A DNA stretch of 39,223 nt from Chitinophagaceae bacterium (lineage in GTDB: Bacteria > Bacteroidota > Bacteroidia > Chitinophagales > Chitinophagaceae). Each line of letters begins with the position of its first letter. The stretch's first letter is position 1. The translations under genes were made by a program, and so were the position numbers. Shown here piece by piece: positions 9,869-19,305 of the stretch. The DNA is taken from the NCBI GenBank assembly GCA_025933935.1, contig JAICYZ010000009.1, forward strand, positions 1-39,223, given 5' to 3'. The notes under the pieces are model-generated. The model did no database searches, was not told where the DNA came from, and saw only the letters and a program-made list of their open reading frames with translations.

Positions 9869-10774
9869 TCATTTCTGATGCGCACCTTCCAAATTTTCAA
9901 CAATCACGTCCAAAGCGGAGGGGAGTATCGCTGCTTTTACCTCATTTATTTTTCCTTTATATTCTCCATCTATTTGAAAATGAATCGCTTTTCCTATGGT
10001 TATTTCTGCTTGTGTAGTTTGAAATATTTCTACTTTTTTTGGATTAAAAGGTTTGAAACTTATAAACATTTTTAAAAATTCCACCAATGAAATTTTTCGT
10101 ACAACTACCAATTCAAATTTGCCGTCATCAATCCTGCCATCGGGGTTGATAACAGCGCCTGTACCATATTTAGTGGCATTTGCGATTACAATCATATAGG
10201 CATGAATCTTAAAATCAAGATTATCAGCAATAATATGAGCATCGAATAATTTGCGCTGCAAAAGTATTTTTATAAAAACCCTTCCATAGGCCCACATTCC
10301 TCTAAAAGAGCTTTTGTCAAAATATTTTACAATGCGTGCATTCAATCCAAAATCACTCAAATGCAGGCAAATGTCTTTTTCGTTTATTTTGATTACATCA
10401 CATGCGCTAATCTTTCCATGCACAATAATGTCAATCTGTGACTTTGGATCTTCAGGGATATTTAATTCCGTTGCCATGCCATTCGCCGATCCACCACGCA
10501 ATATTCCCATTGGAACTGATGAATTTAATAATTGTTTGGCAACTAAAGAAATAGTTCCATCCCCACCAACAGCTACTACTTTTTGCGGCGCTTTTTTTTT
10601 TATCACATCCTTGATCGACTCGGCATCATTCGTTCCTGTTAAGATAAAAAAGTCTATACTTTCGGGAAGTGATTTAAAATAATCACGAATAACTGGCTCC
10701 CATTTTGTTTTATTTTTCCCGCCAGAAACAGGGTTCACTATAAATAATATATTGACAGTGGAAGAAGGTGGCAT
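9869..10774 (-). CDS. Diacylglycerol kinase / YegS-BmrU-like lipid kinase
   Basis: LFIVNPVSGGKNKTKWEPVI, VVAVGGDGTISLVAKQLL, MGILRGGSANGMATELNIP; DAGK catalytic-domain motifs. Confidence 0.9.
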   Translation of the reverse strand: MPPSSTVNILFIVNPVSGGKNKTKWEPVIRDYFKSLPESIDFFILTGTNDAESIKDVIKKKAPQKVVAVGGDGTISLVAKQLLNSSVPMGILRGGSANGMATELNIPEDPKSQIDIIVHGKISACDVIKINEKDICLHLSDFGLNARIVKYFDKSSFRGMWAYGRVFIKILLQRKLFDAHIIADNLDFKIHAYMIVIANATKYGTGAVINPDGRIDDGKFELVVVRKISLVEFLKMFISFKPFNPKKVEIFQTTQAEITIGKAIHFQIDGEYKGKINEVKAAILPSALDVIVENLEGAHQK

Positions 10775-10795
10775 TTATCTTTCTAATGTTTTATT

Positions 10796-11848
10796 ATGAC
10801 AGAAAATCCGATTCATAAAGTAAAAGATATGTCTTTTTATAGAAAGATAAAACAGAAAATATTTTTTCTATTCCGGTTAGATAATAAGCCGGTCATAAAA
10901 GTTTATAATGGTTTTGGAAATGCAGGCAAAATAATGGTGCTTGGCCATGTGCTGAAACTAAGTCCGATGCCTCGAAAAACTTACCGGCAGAACATCTTTA
11001 TTAATTTATTTTCGATGTTGCGGTTATTTATGGTTGTTCCCTTTTCAAATGCTAAAATATCTATTGAATGGGAAGGTAATACTTATGAAGCAAAGGCCTC
11101 TGAAGATGGATTTTTTAATTATGAAATTCTTGTTGACCTGGTTCCTAAAGAAGGATGGCATCCGGTGTTGGTAAGACTTCGGGAGGAAAAATATGCCTTA
11201 GAAAATATTCAACAATTTGGAAGTGTTTATATTCCTTACGCTTCGAAACACGCTTTTATATCCGATATTGACGATACTTTTTTAATTTCTCATTCTTCAT
11301 TTTTACGCAGAAGACTGGTTGCTTTATTTAGTAAAAATGCGCATACAAGAAAAGTATTTGAAGGCGTAGTAAATCATTATCAGCTTCTTGCATCAGGCAA
11401 TCAAAATACCAATGGCAGTCCATTTTTTTATGTATCAGGAAGCGAATGGAATTTATATGATTTTATCGTAGAATTTACCCGCATTAACGAATTGCCAAAC
11501 GGAATTTTTTTGTTAAGCCGGTTAAAAACAGTCACGCAACTTTGGAAATCGGGCCAGACAGACCTGATGACAAAGTTTACGCGCATTGTCAGGATCATTG
11601 AAACGTTTCCTCACCTTCATTTTGTTTTATTGGGGGATGATTCACAAAAAGATTCGGAAATTTATTTATCAGTTGCATCTCATTTCCCACAAAAAATATC
11701 AGCAGTCTACATTCGCGCTGTTGGAAATTCACTTTCCGAAAAAACTCAAAAAATAATTGAGCAAATAGAATTGCTAGGAGTAAACTGTTGTTATTTTAAA
11801 CACAGTTCGGAAGCTGTTATTCATTCAAGAACGATTGGATTGATTTAG
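10796..11848 (+). CDS. App1-type phosphatidate phosphatase (DUF2183) family protein
   Basis: FISDIDDTFLISHSSFLRRR (DxDxT HAD motif), SPFFYVSGSEWNLYDFI, HFVLLGDDSQKDSEIY. Alternative start Met12 at 10829. Confidence 0.85.
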   Translation: MTENPIHKVKDMSFYRKIKQKIFFLFRLDNKPVIKVYNGFGNAGKIMVLGHVLKLSPMPRKTYRQNIFINLFSMLRLFMVVPFSNAKISIEWEGNTYEAKASEDGFFNYEILVDLVPKEGWHPVLVRLREEKYALENIQQFGSVYIPYASKHAFISDIDDTFLISHSSFLRRRLVALFSKNAHTRKVFEGVVNHYQLLASGNQNTNGSPFFYVSGSEWNLYDFIVEFTRINELPNGIFLLSRLKTVTQLWKSGQTDLMTKFTRIVRIIETFPHLHFVLLGDDSQKDSEIYLSVASHFPQKISAVYIRAVGNSLSEKTQKIIEQIELLGVNCCYFKHSSEAVIHSRTIGLI

Positions 11849-11972
11849 AAACAGTAAAGAAAGAAATAAACGGCATTTGTGTTTTAATGGAATGTTTCCT
11901 GCACATTCCACACACTGCTTTTAACTTTTTTATTTGATGGGCAACCATGATTTTTACAACCAATTCGTACCG

Positions 11973-12569
11973 ATGTCGTTTAGTAAAATAACAGCTTTCG
12001 TTTCCCTCTTATTCCTTTTATCTTCACCAGTTTTTTCGCAAAAAATAACGGTAAATGTTTTTATTGAAAATAAAATAAACAAACCTCAAAGCGATACCAT
12101 CTATTATGACTTTAATAGAAAGCTTACCTGGCAAGACTTTCAGGGAAAAGTGCCGCCTGGCGCAAAATGGGGTGCTATGACCGCTTCCGGATTTTCTTTT
12201 AATTCGGAAATGGAAGATGATGGAGCTAACCACATCGTAATATCTGTTGGAGTATACACTTTTTTTACCAAGCATGATTCCTGGAAAAAAGCAGATATTA
12301 ATTCTGCATATCATCTGGAACATGAACAACACCATTTTGATATCACCCGCTTGTATGCGCAAAAATTAGTAGATGAAATTAAAAAAGCGCATTTTACTAA
12401 AAGCAACTATACGAAATTATTATATTCGGTTTTTGACAAAGTGTATGAAGAAAGTGTGGCATATCAACATCAGTATGACGATGAAACCAAAAACAGTATG
12501 GATGTTGTAAAACAAAAAGAATGGAATGAAAAGATTTCTGCTGAAGTAAATAAATTAAAAGCTTCTTAA
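11973..12569 (+). CDS. DUF922-like secreted putative Zn-protease
   Basis: Signal peptide MSFSKITAFVSLLFLLSSPVFSQK (internal Met; the ORF track begins at a TTG); YHLEHEQHHFDITRLYAQKL contains an HExxH-like/His cluster typical of this family. Confidence 0.65.
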   Translation: MSFSKITAFVSLLFLLSSPVFSQKITVNVFIENKINKPQSDTIYYDFNRKLTWQDFQGKVPPGAKWGAMTASGFSFNSEMEDDGANHIVISVGVYTFFTKHDSWKKADINSAYHLEHEQHHFDITRLYAQKLVDEIKKAHFTKSNYTKLLYSVFDKVYEESVAYQHQYDDETKNSMDVVKQKEWNEKISAEVNKLKAS

Positions 12570-12621
12570 ACGCCGATTTATTTTCTATTTGCCATTCACA
12601 AATTGATCATTCACCCTCGTC

Positions 12622-14499
12622 CTATTCCTTCAAACTCACCATCAATACCGGGATTTTTAAATCATGCCTTACTGTATTTACCGTCTGGCCATAAATCAGA
12701 TCTTTTATGCCCCGATGCCCGTGAGCACCTACTACCAGCATATCTGCTTGCGATTCCTTCACCAATCTTACAATTTCCCTGGCAGGATTTTTAAAACCAA
12801 GAAGGCTTGTCGCACGCAATCCGTTGTGCGTTAAATCAGCTACATATGCATCCAGTTGCATCTGATCTTTTTGGGTTTCATAGTCAAAGCTCTGACTGCC
12901 CCAAAGCTTGGCGGAAACACTTTCTACCACATGAATTAAAATATATTCTGTATTGGCATTTCCCTGGCCGGCCGCATAACTGATTAGTTTTTTGTCGTTG
13001 TCAGAAAAGTCAAGCGCTACGGCAATTTTATTGTATTTTGGTATATCTAAAACGATTTTTTCCACTTCAGCATGAATTTTAATCTCTTTTAATTTTCTTT
13101 TTGCAATAACCGGCTCAGCAAGAATATAAAGTAACAAACCTGTAAAAAATATCGCAGCCGAAGCAATAAGTATCTGAAGAAAAATATTGCTTCCTTCAAA
13201 CACAGGCATTGCCTCGTTTACAAGCATCTTAAAATTAAGATAAACGAGTACGCCTGCTATCGCCCAGGCAAATATTTTGGTAACCGGGTTAATTACAAAT
13301 TCTCCCATCTTCGATTTATCGCTGACAAAATGAATCATTGGAATCACTGCAAAACCAAGTTGAAGACTTAAGATCACCTGGCTGAAAATTAGTAGCGCAT
13401 CTACTTCCTGATCACCATAAATAAGAATGACGATGACAGTTGGAATGATTGCAATCAACCTGGTTGTTAATCTTCGTACCCATGGATTTATTCTCAGGCT
13501 CAAATATCCTTCCATTACAATTTGTCCTGCCAGTGTTCCTGTAACAGTTGAACTTTGTCCCGCAGCAATCAATGCAATCGCAAATAAAAACGGCGCCAGA
13601 TTTCCCAAAAAACCGGGTAATAATTTATAAGCATCTTCTATTCGACCAACATCCGAATTACCCGATTTGAAAAATACGGTGGCTGCTAAAATGAGAATCG
13701 CTGCATTCACCAGGAATGCAATATTCAAAGCGATCGTACTATCTATGCGATTGAACTTTATCGCTTGTTTTATTCCGGCTGGTGTCTGATCAATTTTCCT
13801 CGATTGTACCAAAGCGGAGTGTAAATATAAATTATGCGGCATCACAGTTGCGCCGATAATTCCGATGGCAATGTAAAGCGCTTCATTATTCTTTAATGTA
13901 GGAACAAGACCTGTGGCCACTTCCCGAATATCAGGCGCTGCCATGATAATCTGAATCAGAAAAGCAATTGCAATGACAGCTATGAGCGCGATAATAAAAG
14001 CTTCCATTTTTTTCATGCCTAATTTTTGCAAATAAAGCAAGAGAAATGTGTCCAAAACGGTAATGCAAACACCCCAGATCAATGGTAACCCGGTAAGTAA
14101 TTGTATGCCGATTGCCATTCCAAGGACTTCTGCCAGGTCGCAGGCTGCAATAGCAATTTCAGCAAGAATATAGAGTACAAAGTTTAAGAACCGGGGATAC
14201 TCTTCCCGGTTAGCCTGAGCCAGATCGCGTCCGCGTACGATTCCCAGCCGCGCTGATAAACCTTGTAACAGCAACGCCATTAAATTACTCATCAATAAAA
14301 CCCAGATAAGTGAATACCCGAATTTACTTCCACCCTGAAGGTCAGTAGCCCAGTTTCCCGGATCCATATAGCCAACACTTACCAGATAAGCCGGCCCTAA
14401 AAAAGAAAATATTTTTCTCCAACCCTTTCTTTTTTTTGTGTCAATACTTCCATGTATTTCGCTCAATGACTGATCTTCGAATGTTCTCTCAATTATCAT
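12622..14499 (-). CDS. Nramp (MntH-like) divalent-metal transporter with C-terminal UspA domain
   Basis: FLGPAYLVSVGYMDPGNWATDLQGGSKFGYSLIWV (DPGN motif) and GATVMPHNLYLHSALVQSR (MPH motif). C-terminal YNKIAVALDFSDNDKKLISYA...ADMLVVGAHGHRGIKDLIYGQTVNTVRHDLKIPVLMV is a universal-stress-protein fold. Start at internal Met20 overlaps the mntR stop. Confidence 0.9.
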   Translation of the reverse strand: MIIERTFEDQSLSEIHGSIDTKKRKGWRKIFSFLGPAYLVSVGYMDPGNWATDLQGGSKFGYSLIWVLLMSNLMALLLQGLSARLGIVRGRDLAQANREEYPRFLNFVLYILAEIAIAACDLAEVLGMAIGIQLLTGLPLIWGVCITVLDTFLLLYLQKLGMKKMEAFIIALIAVIAIAFLIQIIMAAPDIREVATGLVPTLKNNEALYIAIGIIGATVMPHNLYLHSALVQSRKIDQTPAGIKQAIKFNRIDSTIALNIAFLVNAAILILAATVFFKSGNSDVGRIEDAYKLLPGFLGNLAPFLFAIALIAAGQSSTVTGTLAGQIVMEGYLSLRINPWVRRLTTRLIAIIPTVIVILIYGDQEVDALLIFSQVILSLQLGFAVIPMIHFVSDKSKMGEFVINPVTKIFAWAIAGVLVYLNFKMLVNEAMPVFEGSNIFLQILIASAAIFFTGLLLYILAEPVIAKRKLKEIKIHAEVEKIVLDIPKYNKIAVALDFSDNDKKLISYAAGQGNANTEYILIHVVESVSAKLWGSQSFDYETQKDQMQLDAYVADLTHNGLRATSLLGFKNPAREIVRLVKESQADMLVVGAHGHRGIKDLIYGQTVNTVRHDLKIPVLMVSLKE

Positions 14500-15148
14500 A
14501 AACATAAATATTTTGTGCGGCCATTCCGCTGATGATACATTCCGGCTTCCGCGCAATTTTTATTTGCAGTGAACCGTCAAATTCAAACGACTTTAATACT
14601 TTAATCTGAGAGCCGATGCCGATCCCGTAATGGTTAAGCATTTCCATCATTTCATGTCCCTGGCTGCTTACAGAACTTACGATGGCATTCTGTTTCATCG
14701 CTAAATCTTTCAGAGGTTTTTGTTTTAATAAAACCACTTTTCCTCTTTCATCGGGTATCGGATCGCCGTGTGGATCTATTTTCGGCTTACCTAAATAGGC
14801 ATCCAAACGATTAATCAGTTCAGGACTGCTTACATGTTCCAGTTCTTCAGCAATGTCATGCACTTTTTCCCATTCCATTCCTAATTTGGCTACCAGAAAG
14901 AATTCCCACAAGCGGTGCCGGCGGATGATCTTTAAAGCTTCTGTATTACCTGTCTCATTCAAGCGGAATCCGTAATACTTTTTATATTCAAGCAGTTTCT
15001 TGCTTTTTAATTTTTTCAGCATATCTGTAATAGAGGCAGGACTGGTATTTAGAAAAACTGCCAGCGAGTTTGTATTTACCTTTTCAGTTTTTACCTGTAA
15101 GTTGTAAATACTCTTTATATAGTTCTCTTCGCTTTCGGATAATTTCAT
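14489..15148 (-). CDS. mntR: DtxR/MntR-family metalloregulator
   Basis: MKLSESEENYIKSIYNLQ...VNTNSLAVFLNTSPASITDMLKKLKSKKLLEYKKYYGFRLNETG winged HTH; EELEHVSSPELINRLDAYLGKPKIDPHGDPIP; C-terminal FeoA/SH3-like domain. The ORF-track start at 15172 is a TTG; ATG at 15148 fits better. Confidence 0.9.
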   Translation of the reverse strand: MKLSESEENYIKSIYNLQVKTEKVNTNSLAVFLNTSPASITDMLKKLKSKKLLEYKKYYGFRLNETGNTEALKIIRRHRLWEFFLVAKLGMEWEKVHDIAEELEHVSSPELINRLDAYLGKPKIDPHGDPIPDERGKVVLLKQKPLKDLAMKQNAIVSSVSSQGHEMMEMLNHYGIGIGSQIKVLKSFEFDGSLQIKIARKPECIISGMAAQNIYVYDN

Positions 15149-15163
15149 TTGCCTAAAAATAAA

Positions 15164-15179
15164 TTTAGACAAATCTAAA
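15164..15179. promoter_or_regulatory. Inverted repeat TTTAGA-CAAA-TCTAAA, candidate MntR operator
   Basis: Perfect 6-bp arms with 4-bp spacer, ending 16 bp upstream of the mntR ATG. Confidence 0.5.
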
Positions 15180-15479
15180 AATAATTTTTATAATCTTTAA
15201 ATAAATTTCGTGAAATGAAATGGCCTTATTTATATAGATATGAAAACTTATGATTGAGGAATCTGGTTTTCAACGTAAATAGTTGCGGGCAGATGTATTT
15301 GCTGCAGTATTTATTAAAAATAAATAAAGCCTGAAGTAATAGAATCAGTCATCATTTGCATAATGATCATTAGATTGCTAGAAGATGAAACTGAAAAGTT
15401 CTTTATTTCAATCTTACGCATTGCAGTAAAAAGCTGAACAAACGTTTTAAAATTCTGCCATTTTTACATATTTTCCCCG

Positions 15480-15495
15480 TTGGCACAAACCTTGT
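15480..15495 (+). promoter_or_regulatory. Sigma-54-like -24/-12 element upstream of dnaK
   Basis: TTGGCAC-AAACC-TTGT versus consensus TTGGCAC-N5-TTGC, 38 bp before the dnaK ATG; one mismatch at the -12 GC. Confidence 0.35.
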
Positions 15496-15532
15496 CGTAA
15501 AAAAATAAATTATTAAAAATAAATTATAAATT

Positions 15533-17449
15533 ATGGCAAAGATTATAGGTATTGACCTCGGAACCACAAATAGTTGCGTGGCAGTAATGGAAGGAAATGA
15601 ACCGGTAGTGATAGCAAATGATGAAGGCCGACGCACGACGCCGTCTGTAGTTGCATTCTTGAAAAATGGTGAACGTAAGGTGGGCGATCCGGCAAAACGT
15701 CAGGCGATCACGAATCCTACCAATACAATAATGAGTGTGAAGCGTTTTATGGGGCATAAATGGAACGAAGTAACGACTGAAGCATCCCACCAAAGCTATA
15801 AATTAGTAAAAGGAGATAATGACACAATTCGTATTGATATAGAAGGACGGCAATATACTCCGCAGGAAATTTCTGCGATGATTCTGCAGAAAATGAAAAA
15901 AATTGCGGAAGATTATCTGGGACAGGAAGTAACAGAAGCTGTGATTACTGTTCCCGCATACTTTAACGACAGCCAACGTCAGGCAACAAAAGAAGCCGGG
16001 GAAATTGCAGGTTTAAAAGTGCGCCGTATCATTAATGAACCAACCGCAGCAGCATTGGCTTATGGGCTTGACAAAAAAAGTGTGGATCAGAAAGTAGCTG
16101 TGTTTGATTTGGGTGGTGGTACTTTTGATATTTCCATTTTGGAATTGGGCGAAGGAGTTTTTGAAGTAAAATCAACCAATGGTGATACACACCTCGGTGG
16201 TGATGACTTTGATAAAGTGATTATGGATTGGCTTGCAGCAGAATTCAAAAAAGACGAGGGAATTGATCTGCATAAAGATCCGATGAGCTGGCAGCGTCTA
16301 AAAGAAGCTGCTGAAAAAGCTAAAATTGAATTGTCTTCTTCTACAGAAACCGAAATCAATCTTCCTTATATTACCGCTGTCGATGGAGTTCCAAAACATT
16401 TGGTGAAAAAGCTTACGCGTGCTCAGTTTGAAAAATTAGCAGATGATCTTTTCTCAAGGTGTTTAAAACCTTGTGAAGCTGCCTTGAAAGATGCAGGATT
16501 AAGTAAAAATGACATTAACGAAGTCATTCTTGTCGGCGGTTCTACCCGTATTCCTAAAGTACAGGAAATCGTAGAAAATTTCTTTGGTAAAAAACCACAC
16601 AAAGGTGTAAATCCGGATGAAGTTGTTGCTATCGGAGCTGCCATCCAGGGTGGTGTTCTGACAGGAGAAGTTAAAGATGTTTTATTGCTGGATGTTACCC
16701 CGCTTTCTTTGGGTATTGAAACAATGGGTGGTGTGATGACACGATTAATTGACAGTAACACGACCATTCCAACAAAGAAAACAGAAGTGTTTTCTACCGC
16801 GAGTGATAATCAACCCGGCGTGCAGATTCATGTCTTGCAAGGTGAGCGGCCAATGGCTTCTCAAAATAAAAGTCTCGGAACTTTCAACCTGGATGGAATT
16901 CCACCAGCTCCACGTGGCGTACCACAGGTAGAAGTAACATTTGATATCGATGCCAACGGTATTTTGAACGTTTCCGCAAAAGATAAAGGAACCGGCAAAT
17001 CTCATAACATTCGTATTGAGGCAGGTAGTGGTCTTAGCAAAGAAGAAATTGAGAAAATGAAGAATGAAGCTAAAGCGAACGAAGCAGCTGATAAGGCAGA
17101 AAGAGAAAAAATTGACAAACTCAACCAGGCAGATAGTTTGATCTTCCAGACAGAAAAACAATTGAAAGAATATGGCGATAAAATTTCAGCAGATAAAAAA
17201 GCGCCGATTGAAACCGCTTTGCAAAAACTTAAAGATGCTCATAAAACACAGGATATAAATGCGGTTGATTCCTCTCTTGCAGAATTAAATAATGCATGGA
17301 CAGCAGCAAGTGAAGAAATGTATAAAGCGTCTCAGGGACAAGGTGCTCCGGGTGGTGATGGACAGCCTAACGGCCAGCAGCAGGAAAATGCACAATCAAA
17401 CGCAGGGGGTGATAATGTAACGGATGCTGAATTTGAAGAAGTAAAATAA
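15533..17449 (+). CDS. dnaK: Molecular chaperone DnaK (Hsp70)
   Basis: [60 protein letters not shown]-terminal [11 protein letters not shown]. Confidence 0.99.
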   Translation: MAKIIGIDLGTTNSCVAVMEGNEPVVIANDEGRRTTPSVVAFLKNGERKVGDPAKRQAITNPTNTIMSVKRFMGHKWNEVTTEASHQSYKLVKGDNDTIRIDIEGRQYTPQEISAMILQKMKKIAEDYLGQEVTEAVITVPAYFNDSQRQATKEAGEIAGLKVRRIINEPTAAALAYGLDKKSVDQKVAVFDLGGGTFDISILELGEGVFEVKSTNGDTHLGGDDFDKVIMDWLAAEFKKDEGIDLHKDPMSWQRLKEAAEKAKIELSSSTETEINLPYITAVDGVPKHLVKKLTRAQFEKLADDLFSRCLKPCEAALKDAGLSKNDINEVILVGGSTRIPKVQEIVENFFGKKPHKGVNPDEVVAIGAAIQGGVLTGEVKDVLLLDVTPLSLGIETMGGVMTRLIDSNTTIPTKKTEVFSTASDNQPGVQIHVLQGERPMASQNKSLGTFNLDGIPPAPRGVPQVEVTFDIDANGILNVSAKDKGTGKSHNIRIEAGSGLSKEEIEKMKNEAKANEAADKAEREKIDKLNQADSLIFQTEKQLKEYGDKISADKKAPIETALQKLKDAHKTQDINAVDSSLAELNNAWTAASEEMYKASQGQGAPGGDGQPNGQQQENAQSNAGGDNVTDAEFEEVK

Positions 17450-17471
17450 ATTTGGTTGTTGAATGAATAAA

Positions 17472-17500
17472 AAGGTTGTTCGAAAGAGCAGCCTTTTTTT
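17472..17500 (+). terminator. Rho-independent terminator of dnaK
   Basis: AAGGTTGTTC-GAAA-GAGCAGCCTT stem (two G-U pairs) followed by a T-run, 22 bp after the dnaK stop. Confidence 0.85.
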
Positions 17501-17561
17501 GTTTATTGAAAACAAGAATCCAGGATATTTGTTGGTTTTCGGTCACAAGTTGCAGATAAAA

Positions 17562-17592
17562 AATCCAGTTCATTTTTTAAATGAACTGGATT
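17562..17592. terminator. Perfect 14-bp hairpin, terminator of the susCD transcript
   Basis: AATCCAGTTCATTT-TTT-AAATGAACTGGATT; read on the minus strand it is followed by a T-tract, located 35 bp past the SusD-like stop. Confidence 0.8.
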
Positions 17593-17626
17593 GTAACAGC
17601 CTGTAATAACGATGGCAGCCTGAACC

Positions 17627-19279
17627 TTAAAAGTTTACCGGATCGGGACGTCCTTTGTTTGTATCCCACCAAACAGGAGTTCCACCTGTATCGGGGCCAC
17701 CAAGTTTGCTAACGGCGGCGTCGACATTTTCTTTATTATTGGTATATTCTGTGCTCGGATATTGTATTCTGCGGATCTGTTTGTCAGTATCAATGGTTCC
17801 GCCACTATTATTAACCACTACAGGGAAAAGCCGTGGATAACCGGTGCGCCGATATTCAGTCCATGCCTCCTGACCGCCGGATGGGAACATCGCAATCCAC
17901 TTTTGTGTTATGATTCGCTCAAGATTTTTTTCTTTTGTTGCCCCCGCATCCCATGCTATCGTAATTGTGGACACCGGTGCAATACTTGCATTAGGAACAC
18001 CAGGAGTAGGAGTGAGCGGATCTGTGTAAGCCGCCTCAGTACTACTGTTATCATTAATGTAATTGCCCGCACTGGCTCCCCATTGTTGCATGGAAGTCAA
18101 AATTCCGGTTTCATAATCTGTTTGAGCGCTTTCGGTAGTCCAGCCTCGCAAAGCCGCTTCAGCTCTTAGAAACCAAACTTCGGCAGCAGGCATCAAAATC
18201 ATATTACTGAATTGTTGGATCGTATTCCAGTTTGGAGTTGAGTAGCCATTATACATTGGTTTACCTCCAACCGGGGTACCGGCTCTGATACCTACATATT
18301 TTCCTGCAATACTTGAAGGACTGGTAGCGGGAGCGACTAATATCGGCAGACGGGGGTCTTTATATCCATTAAGATAGGATGTGTAAGCAGCACCAACAGA
18401 CAGATCAGTCCAACTCGTTCCTATCCACCAGATTGGATTATGATAACCATAACCTGAAAGCGTAGCATTGTCGGAATTCACTTCAAGCAACCCACCGGTA
18501 TTGCTAATAGCTTTCAAAGCTTGTGCTTTAGCTGTTCCAGGATCTATGTTTACAATGTGCATTGCCAGCCTTAACCTCAGTGAATTTGCATATTTCAGCC
18601 ATTCTGTGTAATCTCCTCCATACACCATATCAAATTTTTGGAAAGGTTTCACTCCCGGATTTGCAGTTATATATGTCTGAAGATTTGCAACAGCAGTGTC
18701 TAATTGAAGGAAAAATAAATTGTAAACGTCTTGCTGTGAGTCATAAGGTGTGGTAGAACCCTGGCCTACTTTGCTGTACGGAATTGGGCCATAGTAATCC
18801 GTAACCCTACTCATAGTTTGCACCTGTAAAATCAAAGCCACAGCCCAAAAATCCGGATATTGTGTCCGGGTGCCTTTTGAGGCAATGGTATTAATTGGGC
18901 CCATTACCTGACCGTACGCCATACTAAAGACATCAGAGTTCCATCCGTCAACCAAAGCATAACTCTGGTTGTTAATATTGCCGCGGAACGGGTCCGGCGA
19001 CATATAATAACCAGCATAGCTGTCGGCGTTGAGATTTTGCGTTAACTGGTAATCACCTTCCTCACCGAAAATATGTTGTTGAATACCGGGATAATACAAC
19101 CCGATATTATTAAAATCCGGCAACAATTGCTTGTCAGTTATCCCGGTTGGATCTGTATTCCATTTTTGAAAGTCTTTTGTGCAGCCGGCCAACAGAATGA
19201 GGAACAGTGAAAAAAGCGCGAGTTTAACCGGCAAATTCATCCTCGTTGATTTATGCGTATGAAAAATTATTTGTTTCAT
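17627..19279 (-). CDS. SusD/RagB-like outer-membrane nutrient-binding lipoprotein (SusD-homolog type)
   Basis: Lipoprotein signal FLILLAGCTKDFQKWNTDPTG; YTEWLKYANSLRLRLAMHI; AEVWFLRAEAALRGW; IITQKWIAMFPSGGQEAWTEYRRTGYPRL. Confidence 0.95.
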   Translation of the reverse strand: MKQIIFHTHKSTRMNLPVKLALFSLFLILLAGCTKDFQKWNTDPTGITDKQLLPDFNNIGLYYPGIQQHIFGEEGDYQLTQNLNADSYAGYYMSPDPFRGNINNQSYALVDGWNSDVFSMAYGQVMGPINTIASKGTRTQYPDFWAVALILQVQTMSRVTDYYGPIPYSKVGQGSTTPYDSQQDVYNLFFLQLDTAVANLQTYITANPGVKPFQKFDMVYGGDYTEWLKYANSLRLRLAMHIVNIDPGTAKAQALKAISNTGGLLEVNSDNATLSGYGYHNPIWWIGTSWTDLSVGAAYTSYLNGYKDPRLPILVAPATSPSSIAGKYVGIRAGTPVGGKPMYNGYSTPNWNTIQQFSNMILMPAAEVWFLRAEAALRGWTTESAQTDYETGILTSMQQWGASAGNYINDNSSTEAAYTDPLTPTPGVPNASIAPVSTITIAWDAGATKEKNLERIITQKWIAMFPSGGQEAWTEYRRTGYPRLFPVVVNNSGGTIDTDKQIRRIQYPSTEYTNNKENVDAAVSKLGGPDTGGTPVWWDTNKGRPDPVNF

Positions 19280-19305
19280 TATTAATATTTTTAATAGTTT
19301 AAAAT

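Noticed and set aside
16745-17161. 138-aa minus-strand ORF opposite dnaK
   Set aside because: Shadow ORF of a highly conserved gene.
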